A stretch of 13,499 bases of DNA from Pavlovales sp. CCMP2436. Lineage: Eukaryota; Haptophyta; Pavlovophyceae; Pavlovales. How positions within the stretch are numbered: the first letter of the stretch is position 1; every line of letters starts with the position of its first letter. The notes beneath the pieces were generated by a model. It was not told where the DNA came from and did not search any database. It saw only the letters and a program-made list of their open reading frames with translations. The translations under genes and the position numbers were made by a program. Location: positions 68,436-81,934 of the forward strand of contig MU631469.1 of assembly GCA_026770615.1 (NCBI GenBank), in the 5' to 3' direction. Below, one piece after another: positions 6,476 through 13,404 of the stretch.

Positions 6476-9099
6476 AATTAGAATGACGTGCGCTAATGCG
6501 CAGCTCGCCTAACCGCCGGGGGCGGTAATCTACAAACCCTGGTCTTGTCCCAGGCGGCGGGGTGACTCAATAATCCGGCACTTATCTTAAAAAACTCTCT
6601 CCTCATCTAAGGTGGTTGCGGTTGTTGGCCTGGGATAAGTGGTTTGGTTCCTCTGTAGTGTGAGCCGATGTTGCTATGTATCACGTGAATGGGCGTGGGT
6701 CCGAGGTCTGTTTGTCTGGGAGTGTTTATCAGTGTGACTAGTGAATGTTGTCGGAGCCTGCGTGCTCCTGGTCTTGGTGCTGCTGATGGCGCCCATTGGA
6801 CGCTTAAAAGTTGATTTCATAGTGGATGGGCTGGGTGAGGTAGGTCGGGGTCTGAGCCTGCAATACGAATAAATAAGGTTGAGGTCACGTCTATTCCCAG
6901 TTGCTTGTGAGTGGCTATTGCTATGTCGATCCGTAGGATGGTTGCTATGCTGTAGAACATGTTGTTGTGTATCCAACCGTCTTCCTTTGCCTGGTATGCC
7001 ATCGACCACATGGGAGCGGTGCTGTTGCCACAGGGATCTTTTGGGTCTTCGTCGGGCCGTCTGAGGTCCAAGTGGTTCTGGATGGTTTCGGGTAGCGCCC
7101 GGGCGTGAGCTATGGCTCGTTCGCGGAGGTTCGCTGCTGCTTGTTTGTGACTTGCGCCGCTGCCGTCGATTCCCATGGCTGCGTAGAGGAAATAGTTCCC
7201 GTCACCCACAACGTTCATGTCCATGAGGTTTACGGTAGCATGGAGTTTTTCGATTTCCCAGTCTCTTGCTGGTGTCCATTTGATGGTTGGCTTGGGTTTC
7301 CCATGGCGGCCCTTTTGAACGCGTGGGCGCTTCGAGGGGATGTCGATGGTTAGTGTGTTGATTCCGTCTCTATCTTCTGTTGGAGTGTTGCTGGTTAGTG
7401 TGCTGCTTCCGGCTCCATTTCTTGTTGGGGGGTTGGGTATGCCTGTACCCTTTTTTGTGCGAGGTCGTTTGGGGGGGTTTGGAGGGTTGGAATTCCACCC
7501 GAGCAGCCCGTCTGGCTTTCTTTTGTTTTTGTTGAGTGTCTGTGTATTGTTGATGGCGGCAGCTGAGGACGGCTCGACATCGTGGGTGCTTGCCAAGCTG
7601 TTGCTCTGCGGTGGCTGGGTTGGTGGTGTGAAAGGGTCGATTTCCGTGTCCTCTGGGTCATCAGGGTCGTTTATGCGCTCATTGCCCTTAATGAGCTTGG
7701 TTCTTTCGGCGTTTAAAGCTTCAGTGGCTGCTAGGAGGACCCCTTGTATGGTGCCCGTCTTCTACTCCCAGGTTGGGTTCAGTTTGAGGCATTCCTCTAC
7801 TAGCTCCTGGGTCTGTATCGAGACACTCCCGGCGTGCGCGTCCGGGTGGCTGAGTGCAGAGTCGGCGACCGCGCGTAATTCCAAGTTGGTGCCGAGTCCT
7901 CCGAGTTTTTCCATGATTACGGTTCGTCGAAGGTCACGTTGGTCAGCGGTTGCTGGGCAATGTTTCATGATATGTTCGACTGAGTCCGTATCGTCCGCTT
8001 GGTTCAGGCTTTTCATGATGCAGAAGGGGCATTTGATGCTAAATTTAGGGCCACCTCCGTAGAGGCTAATGTCGAGGAGCTTTGGTTCGTCTCTTGCCCG
8101 TTCTGTGTTGTGATTCGCGGTGCCTGTTATGTATCGGACGTATATGCGTTGGGTAGCCTCTGAGTTATTTCCCATGGGCGGTCTTAAGGAGGCTGTTGAC
8201 TCCTTTATCCAGAGGTCGGTTCAGTCCCTAAGGCGGATGACATGTTTTTGTGTGCGTCTGGTGAGGTTCCGGGGGTCTCTGCGGACATGGATGTCTATAG
8301 CTTGGGTTCCCGCTTCTTCCATGACTGCCCTGCGGATGGTGGATGGTATGTGGTCGATAAAGTTCCCGTCTTTATCTGTGGCGCTGTACCTTGCTGGCGG
8401 CCAAGCGCATGGGCCTAGGTCGTAAAAGGGGGTTTGGTTCTCCACTGCCACTTGTCTGGCGGCCCAGTCAGCGCAGACGTTGAGTGTCACATGCACTGCG
8501 TCATAGGCTAGCGTTGGTGCTCCTCCTGCCGTGGGCGGTGGTTGTATCTCATTGGCCTTCTCGTTTGCCTTGGCGATGAGGGCACCGGTTCCCGCGTTGT
8601 CAATAATGTAGACTTGGCTGGCCGTGTCGATTCTTGGGTCTTGTATCAGTGGCCTGAGGAAGCAGTCTGCTTTGTGGGCTTTCTGGTGCTTGAAGATGTG
8701 GGGTTTGCCGGCGTGGGTGTTGCGTGTGAGGAGTTCGCTGAGTCTTCGGAGTTGTGACTGTCGGCTTGGCGTGGCTGTTTCGTCCGTGCCTTGGTGTTGG
8801 AGTTGTGTGTCGATGTTTGTGGCTGTGTTGCAGTTGGGCTTTAAGCGCCACAAATTCCTGAGTGGGTTGAGGCAGTCTTAAGAGGTGGCGAGTCTCGTCT
8901 GTGTTTGGAGGGATTTGAGGCGGAGGCTGAGTGTCGCAGCTGTGAGCTCGCTGTCTTGAGCGTCTTTGTCCCCTGGACGGATGGCGTTGGTCATGTGTAT
9001 GTCCCGTCTCCCGTCTGGGTAGTTAATTAGGTAAGCGACGCCTCCTGCTGTTTTCCCTGGTGCGAGCTGGGTACCAGAGAAAACGAAGTTTTCATAGGT
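6476..9099 (-). mobile_element. 5'-truncated LINE copy Q (RNase H, CCHC, OTU protease, 3' UTR)
   Basis: Reading leftward, the element enters at about 9099 in the RNase H region and ends at 6476 with ...CATTCTAATT, the same end as copy P. RT and any endonuclease domain are missing by 5' truncation or by the breakpoint against the plus-strand element at about 9100. The 3' UTR runs from 6606 down to 6476 and includes the two hairpins seen in copy P. Copies P and Q face each other in inverted orientation about 1.47 kb apart. The right boundary is uncertain by a few tens of bases. Confidence 0.8.
6607..9099 (-). pseudogene. LINE polyprotein C-terminal half: RNase H, zinc knuckle, OTU-like protease
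   Basis: One minus-strand frame runs from 9099 to TAG 6607-6609, with no frameshift visible. It is broken by TAA 8878-8880, TGA 8221-8223, TAG 7762-7764 and TGA 6817-6819. The RNase H-like part contains YLINYPDG, DSELTAATL (Glu codon 8947-8949), VYIIDNAGTG (Asp 8599-8601) and NVCADWAAR (Asp 8467-8469). The long gap between the second and third motifs makes the fold assignment moderate. Next comes YVRYITGTANHN and a CCHC knuckle, CPFC...HIMKHC (about 8031-7955), as in many LINE ORF2 proteins. A basic linker follows, with two NLS-like KRPR(T/V) repeats near 7445-7475 and 7310-7338. The OTU-like domain starts at VVGDGNYFLYA; the catalytic Cys position is Tyr (7192-7194). The domain ends at NIGSHYRGTKPL (His 6658-6660). 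The copy is dead on both counts. Confidence 0.8.
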
Positions 9100-9102
9100 T
9101 TA

Positions 9103-9998
9103 CCAGGATATAAAGAAAATCTTAAAGAAAGGAATCCAAGTCACCCAGATAACTCAAGCCGCACTCCGCACCCCCAGGGTGCCGGGACCAGCGGTCTTAT
9201 TGTAGTATCACACGGGGCACCAAACACAAGGACAACAAACCCACCCAAGGCAGCGGGCTCACGCGCAGCAGGAAGGAAGGCCACAAGAAATCCACAAACC
9301 CCAACAGGGGGTAAAGAGGATGATGATGGCTTCAGGATTGGACCTACCCTGATAACCAACCCGGCCGGTAACTTCACAACGTTACTGGCAACGCTAAGAT
9401 TAAGCCCTGTAGGCGTAACAGGCGATGGAAACTGCCTTCTCTACGCGGTGCTAAGAAGCGCAGGGCTAGCGATGAACTGGGAGGCAGCCATAACACTACG
9501 CACAGCGGCAGTCAATTATGCGCTTCTACTCACGCCGGAAGTCCAAGAGGAACTGTTGATGCGTAGATCTGAGGATCACCCAAGTGACTCGATGGGAAGC
9601 AACCTTAACCACAACCTGTGCAATAATATGTGGCCAATAGTAGCGCAAGCAAGGTACGGCACCCTTACTTTGTGGATGGACAGGCAGCATGGATGCATGA
9701 CAACATGCCTCACAGCATTGCCACGAGCATTGGAATGGACGTGATACTTCTCAAACGCTTGGATAATGGGCAAGTCGCGGAATTTATCGCAGGATATCAC
9801 GCTGACCTTGCCCCGCCAGTACTAAGAATCCCTCGATACAGCATTGCTGGATGGACGGCCGGCCCGATGGGCAGGAAAACACTGTCCGAGCTGATAACGG
9901 CATCGCGTAGCGGAGGCAGGAGGATGTGTGTGATATCCGGTGATGCAAGCAAGACCCACTTTGCAGCTACATGTGAAATACCAGTCCAAGTGACATAA
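9103..9998 (+). pseudogene. Second OTU-like cysteine protease copy (retroelement-derived), frameshifted
   Basis: The plus strand is open in frame 1 from just after TAG 9028-9030 to 9744 and encodes a polar, basic linker followed by GVTGDGNCLLYAVL, a canonical OTU catalytic-Cys motif (Cys codon 9433-9435). Between about 9635 and 9660 the homology moves to another frame, beginning near HPYFVDGQAAWMHDNM and continuing to TAA 9998. The end has SKTHFAA, where the His (9957-9959) fits the OTU catalytic His. The text around WMHDNMPHSIAT parallels WIHNNMFYSIAT in copy Q, but overall similarity is low, so this is a different family. The Cys and His are both retained; the single frameshift is the only visible lesion. 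The 5' boundary meets copy Q at about 9100. A cellular OTU gene is possible, but the match to the LINE-borne copy favours a mobile origin. Confidence 0.7.
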
Positions 9999-10042
9999 TA
10001 AGCAGGGAATACACTTGGAAAAATTGTAAGGCAAGAGTGCGG

Positions 10043-10159
10043 GTGGGGGGGGGGGTACGGCGGCGGCAGTGGCGGCGGTGGCGACAGCGGCGTGGCAGCC
10101 TCGGCAGATAAGGAGGCAGAGGTGGCGGCGGCAGCGGAGGCGGCGGCGGCGGCGGAGGC

Positions 10160-10190
<31 letters not shown>

Positions 10191-10225
10191 GCGGCGGCAA
10201 TGGAGGCTACGACGGCGACGGCGAC
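10043..10225. repeat. (GGC)n-rich trinucleotide repeat
   Basis: A G run is followed by interrupted GGC/GCA/GAC triplets, densest at 10127-10200. It begins about 45 bases after the OTU-like ORF stops. All frames give homopolymer-like peptides (poly-Arg, poly-Gly, poly-Ala), so it is treated as a microsatellite rather than a gene. Confidence 0.9.
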
Positions 10226-10257
10226 GGAGACGGAGTGTGGCTTTAGATATATATACA

Positions 10258-10282
10258 TATAGCGGCTCAGCATGGTTCAACA
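10258..10282 (-). mobile_element. Family T tail fragment, copy D
   Basis: TAGCGGCTCAGCATGGTTCAACA differs from copy B at one base over 23. In element orientation it is followed by an AT tail (TATATGTATATATAT), placed like the TAA-rich tail of copy B. Confidence 0.55.
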
Positions 10283-10336
10283 TGAGAACGTGGGAGCCTT
10301 CGGCAACTCAAAGGTTTTCTTTTTGTCAGTGATGGG

Positions 10337-10425
10337 CCTTCAGCGCTTAGCTGAAGGTACCTGCTGGCACGGCGGATTCACTCGCGAGAGTGACGTCGTC
10401 ATGAACCGACGGCGTTGAGAGACGC
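10337..10425. ncRNA. Cluster of consecutive hairpins, candidate structured RNA
   Basis: Four perfect stems follow one another. CCTTCAGC-GCTTA-GCTGAAGG spans 10337-10357. TCACTC-GCGA-GAGTGA, with a GNRA-type loop, spans 10378-10393. CGTCG with an 8-base loop and CGACG spans 10394-10411. GCGT with a 6-base loop and ACGC spans 10412-10425. A weaker G-U-containing stem fits between the first two at about 10362-10374. Strand is unknown, and no known RNA class or ribozyme core was recognised. It could be a retroelement 3' structure or a free-standing RNA. Confidence 0.4.
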
Positions 10426-10447
10426 GGGCGGAATAAATAATGTATAA

Positions 10448-10945
10448 ACACGCAAGGAATCCGGTGATCCCCTGTGTATCAACGACGAGGCCCGGGGAGC
10501 GGTCGCGCGTATCATAGGCGAGCTGTGTACCTTTCTCTCCCGTAGACCCCCCTCATCGTCCCTGTTCCAGGCGAACGTGGGCGCGACAGCCGCACCTGCG
10601 CGCCTCAAAGGCGATATGGTGAGTTCGGAGAGCACCCCCTGCAAGCTTCAGGCCCGCCCAAAACCCAGCAGCCCCATGTTCGGGCACGGCGCGGGGCATG
10701 TGGATCCGAATCCCCGCGGCGTAGACTGCTGGACTCATAAGTTGAAAATAGCCTTTTCTGTTATTTGTTCTCTTTTTGCGCATACATTTATTTATTTACA
10801 TTGGCACTCATTATTTATTTGTAGTGGGCGCTTGTCAACTAGCCAAATGTGCCCCAGGTCTCAGACGACTGGCCCCTCGCCTTTCAGCCGGCGGGGACAT
10901 CGGGAGGCCCACGTACGTAGTGTAAACCCAATGAGACGATCCTAA
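10448..10945 (+). CDS. Unrecognised ORF, probably only partly coding
   Basis: The frame is open from just after TAA 10445-10447 to TAG 10943-10945, 165 codons. The first half looks natural: GDPLCINDEARGAVARIIGEL, then FQANVGATAAPARLKGDM. After about 10745 the base composition turns AT-rich and the peptide becomes hydrophobic and Ser-rich, so the second half is doubtful. An alternative is a short exon at about 10546-10618 between an acceptor CTCTCCCGTAG and a donor GTGAGT at 10619, inside this frame. There is no ATG near the start and no recognised domain. Confidence 0.25.
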   Translation, partial: TRKESGDPLCINDEARGAVARIIGELCTFLSRRPPSSSLFQANVGATAAPARLKGDMVSSESTPCKLQARPKPSSPMFGHGAGHVDPNPRGVDCWTHKLKIAFSVICSLFAHTFIYLHWHSLFICSGRLSTSQMCPRSQTTGPSPFSRRGHREAHVRSVNPMRRS

Positions 10946-11076
10946 TATTATTATTAGCGGCTTAGCATGGTTCAACAGGTGGTGTTCACTCACTGACTTG
11001 GTCGACGTCAGACACTAGTCCTAGCAGCAGAAATGGTGGTAGAGGTGAGGTTGGTGGCGAACTCGTAGCAGATGCC
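10943..11076 (-). mobile_element. Family T, copy B
   Basis: This is the reverse-complement counterpart of copy A (2632-2755), with the longer tail: after CCGC comes (TAA)3 and TATTAGG, a microsatellite-like 3' end found on several LINE types. The coding remnant ends at the same TGA as in copy A. Differences between the copies are mostly transitions. Confidence 0.65.
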
Positions 11077-11092
11077 ACAGGCCTTATTGCGT

Positions 11093-11209
11093 TTTATTCT
11101 CAAACCCCCGCGCCCACGGCAAACGGGTGCAGTGTGACGACCGACGGATTTCGCTCGTCTGGGCAACCAGTCGCCGGCCAACCCAGTTGACGGCGACTTT
11201 CGTCCGAAA
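11093..11209. repeat. 117-bp direct repeat, left copy
   Basis: TTTATTCTCAA through CGTCCGAAA is repeated at 11517-11633 with about two substitutions and no gap. It contains CGCCCACGGCAAACGGGTG and CAACCAGTCGCCGG. Neither strand encodes a recognised protein. Confidence 0.9.
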
Positions 11210-11516
11210 GTTGTTCAGGTTGAGTTCGTTACAAGTCCCCGTATTTCGTTACAAATAACATTTTAATTATAATGGCGTCCACTCACAAAAGTTGTTCAAG
11301 TTCAAGTTGAAGTTCAAGTTGGTTAGATTTTAATATCCTTCGCCCACCCAGAGGCCCAGACCCCCCCACGCCTGCCACGGGCTTTTTCTTCCTTTTCCTG
11401 GGGGCGGACCGTCCTCCGGGCAAACGGGTGACATGCTCGCGTCCTCGATCGCGCATGGCGATCAAGGCCCCGTTCAGTTACAAAAACGTTTCAATAAAAA
11501 TGGCGACTCAATAACG
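11210..11516. other. Spacer between the 117-bp direct repeats
   Basis: There is no supported gene. It contains TTCAAG hexamer repeats (about 11294-11320). CGTTACAAA...AATGGCG motifs occur at 11245-11277 and again, more loosely, at 11471-11504, so the duplication may once have been longer than 117 bp. Confidence 0.5.
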
Positions 11517-11633
11517 TTTATTCTCAAGCCCCCGCGCCCACGGCAAACGGGTGCAGTGTGACGACCGACGGATTTCGCTCGTCTGGGCAACCAGTCGCCG
11601 GCCAACCCAGTTGACGGCGAGTTTCGTCCGAAA
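11517..11633. repeat. 117-bp direct repeat, right copy
   Basis: This is the second copy of 11093-11209. The offset between copies is 424 bases. The ends lack the TG...CA expected of a long terminal repeat. Confidence 0.9.
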
Positions 11634-11691
11634 ATAAATTGTGACAGGAAGTTGTTGTGACTTGACAGTTTCAAAAAACGTGTCTACAGTA

Positions 11692-11856
11692 ATGGAGTCG
11701 CAATCACGATTTAGCTATGGGACGGAGTTCAACGGATCGGAGTACTCGAGAGTCCTCTCCGTCCCTATCCACCCCCAGCAAGCTCGCTGCGCTCTTACGC
11801 GCGCCCGAGTCGGCGCTTTCGCTCGCGCCCGAGTCGGCGCTCTTGCGCCCGACTAA
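11692..11856 (+). CDS. Small ORF, possible first exon of the channel gene
   Basis: ATG 11692 has G at -3 and G at +4, and opens 54 codons to TAA 11854-11856. It starts MESQSRFSYGTEFNGSEYSR; the end is an Ala/Arg repeat arising from the tandem GCGCCCGAGTCGGCGCT sequence at about 11800-11850. If it is the 5' end of the channel gene, a splice must occur before the repeat; no strong donor is obvious, so the link is weak. Confidence 0.2.
   Translation: MESQSRFSYGTEFNGSEYSRVLSVPIHPQQARCALTRARVGAFARARVGALAPD
11798..11850. repeat. Short tandem repeat GCGCCCGAGTCGGCGCT
   Basis: Two near-identical units separated by TTCGCTC are followed by a partial third unit. Confidence 0.75.
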
Positions 11857-11892
11857 CGGCGCTCTCTGATGCGCGCCTTCCTGGCTTCGTGA

Positions 11893-13133
11893 CGCGGGGG
11901 CAAGCACAGCGACGTGCAAGGCATTCTCCGCCGCCCCGGCGCCGGAAAGAAGCACCGCGATAAGGACATCCACCACGGCGTCTCGTGGCTGCCCGAGCTC
12001 CTTGCTGGCTCACGCCTCAACACCAAGACCACCTTCCACCCGCACGCCGCCAGGGAAGATGTGGAGACAGAGACTAGCGAGTGCTGGCTCTCGCTCCTGC
12101 GCCTCACGGGCCTCCCAAGCCTCACGTAAGCGCGCCGATATCGCGTTGCTGTTCAACTCGCGCTTCTGCGCCCTGCGACCATGCAACGCAGCCTGCTACA
12201 TGCGGCTGGCTGACACGCGCGCGCCCTGCCCCCCGCCCCCCACCACGTGCCTCGGAGTCCCCGGGTCCCAGCCTCCAACCGCTCCCCCCCCCCCCCCGGT
12301 ATGCTCGATCAGCAGGTACGAGAAGCTCTCGATCCCGATGCGCGTTGCCTTCCCCGACACATTTGTGGTTAACCCAGAGCTGATCGCGATTGACGTGTTG
12401 GCAGACTCACTCGACCTCCTCTCGCTCTTCTTCCTCGCGCGCTCTACGGACGCCACACACACCTCCTCCTTCGCCTCCATCGCCTTTAAGCTGTTCGTCA
12501 TCGCGTCGCTGCACGTCGACCGCGCCGCGTTCATCTTCCTCGACATGTCCTACCTCTGGTACGCCGCGCAGGTGGTTCGGCTTGCCAAGGTGAAGGAGCT
12601 GATCACCAAGATCGGCGAGATGACGGCCGACCTCAACCTGGACGTCAAGTACCTCGCCACCTACAAGTTCTGCCTGATTGTCTACTCCGTGCTCCACTGG
12701 GTCGCGGCGATCTGGTGGTTGCTCGCGGTGCACCAGATCAACAACGCGGCGCTCGCCTCGCCTTCGTGGGCGTCCACCTGGCTCCCCCTCACCGGCAACC
12801 CCGTGTACGACCTGGCGAATGCCAACGACGGGCTGCGCTACCTGGTCTCGTTCTATCAGGCCTGGTCGGGCTGCACGGGAGGAGGTACGTCACACCCGTT
12901 CTGCCAGTGCCACAACCCTCACATTCCCCTCACTGCCCCAGTGCCACACTGCACCCGTCCTGCCGCCTTTGCCTCCCTCCATGTAACCCCCCCCTCCTCC
13001 CCCTCCCCCTTCCCCTCGTAGTGATCAGGGTAACCCATGAACATCGCCCGCATCGAGGAGATCGGATTCGTGATCGTGGTGGCGACTCTGCAAATCGCGT
13101 TCAACGCCTTCGTGATCGGCACCCTGTTCCGCT
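11893..13133 (+). CDS. Voltage-gated cation channel, CNG/KCNH-like (spliced, partial)
   Basis: There are at least three exons. Exon 1 (11893 or later to 12125, donor GTAAGC) encodes a polar cytoplasmic stretch and the first part of S1 (CWLSLLRLTGLPSL). Exon 2 starts at 12313 or 12316, and the phases agree across the C-rich intron. It reads YEKLSIPMRVAFPD, the S1 end of cyclic-nucleotide-gated and EAG-type channels, then S2 (ELIAIDVLADSLDLLSLFF). S3 is near FKLFVIASLHVDRAAF. A weak S4 follows, with one Arg and three Lys in QVVRLAKVKELITKI, then S5 (KFCLIVYSVLHWVAAIWW) and a pore helix (RYLVSFYQAW). Exon 3 (13022-13133, donor GTGAGT at 13134) encodes S6. The family conducts K+ or mixed cations in membranes. 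The C-linker and any nucleotide-binding domain lie beyond the window. No GYG filter can be assembled and exon 3 contains a frame break, so this may be a pseudogene or contain a sequence error. The 5' end is not established. Confidence 0.7.
13022..13133 (+). CDS. Channel exon 3: pore exit and S6 helix, with frame break
   Basis: After an acceptor ending CTCGTAG at 13021, one frame gives G-D-Q-G-N-P (13023-13036) and the next gives MNIARIEEIGFVIVVATL continuing to VIGTLFRC (13037-13133). The second part matches the P-x-N...E-x-x-F and S6 pattern of CNG and plant-type K+ channels. One added base in CCC at 13034-13036 would join the two parts. As written, no phase of entry reads through both. Confidence 0.6.
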
Positions 13134-13172
13134 GTGAGTTTTGTTTTTTATTCTGCACTATTTCATGATATG

Positions 13173-13335
13173 ATTAAAAAAGATGATTCTTCGTGTGCGG
13201 AACTCTCTTCCATTGTGCGTTATTATTAAAAAAGATTATTCTTCGTGTGCGGAACTCTCTTCCAGTGTGCGTTATTATTTTCTATTCTGTTCTACTCTTC
13301 CATTGTGCGTTATTAATTTCTATTCTGTTCTATTA
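13173..13335. repeat. Tandem repeats, ~52-bp unit and shorter derivatives
   Basis: ATTAAAAAAGAT(G/T)ATTCTTCGTG and GGAACTCTCTTCCA occur twice, starting at 13173 and 13225. ATTTCTATTCTGTTCTA-like units, separated by CTCTTCCATTGTGCGTTATTA, follow. The block lies in the intron after exon 3 of the channel gene. Confidence 0.85.
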
Positions 13336-13404
13336 CTTAGTTAGCCCCCTTAACACAGCCTCAGCGCTAATTGTCTACCAGCTTAGAGCAAACTGATCAT
13401 GACC

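Noticed and set aside
7105..8062. Long plus-strand ORFs (7105-7353 and 7340-8062) across the LINE region
   Set aside because: They are antisense to the RNase H-knuckle-OTU frame, which has recognisable motifs; the plus-strand peptides have none.
6607..9099. Stop-codon reassignment or programmed readthrough in the LINE frame
   Set aside because: All three stop types occur, and copy P has a sense CGA at the one stop that can be compared, so decay is simpler.
10069..10332. Arginine-rich ORF over the GGC repeat, and its proline- or alanine-rich antisense partners
   Set aside because: All arise from a trinucleotide repeat that stays open in every frame; no non-repeat domain is attached.
10950..11000. 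tRNA-derived SINE with a B-box (GGTTCAACAGG) in the family T tail
   Set aside because: The match to the B-box consensus is partial, no A-box lies at the right distance, and no tRNA fold can be drawn.
11093..11633. A small LTR element (TRIM-like) with 117-bp terminal repeats
   Set aside because: The repeats lack TG...CA ends, and no primer-binding site, polypurine tract or target duplication is visible.
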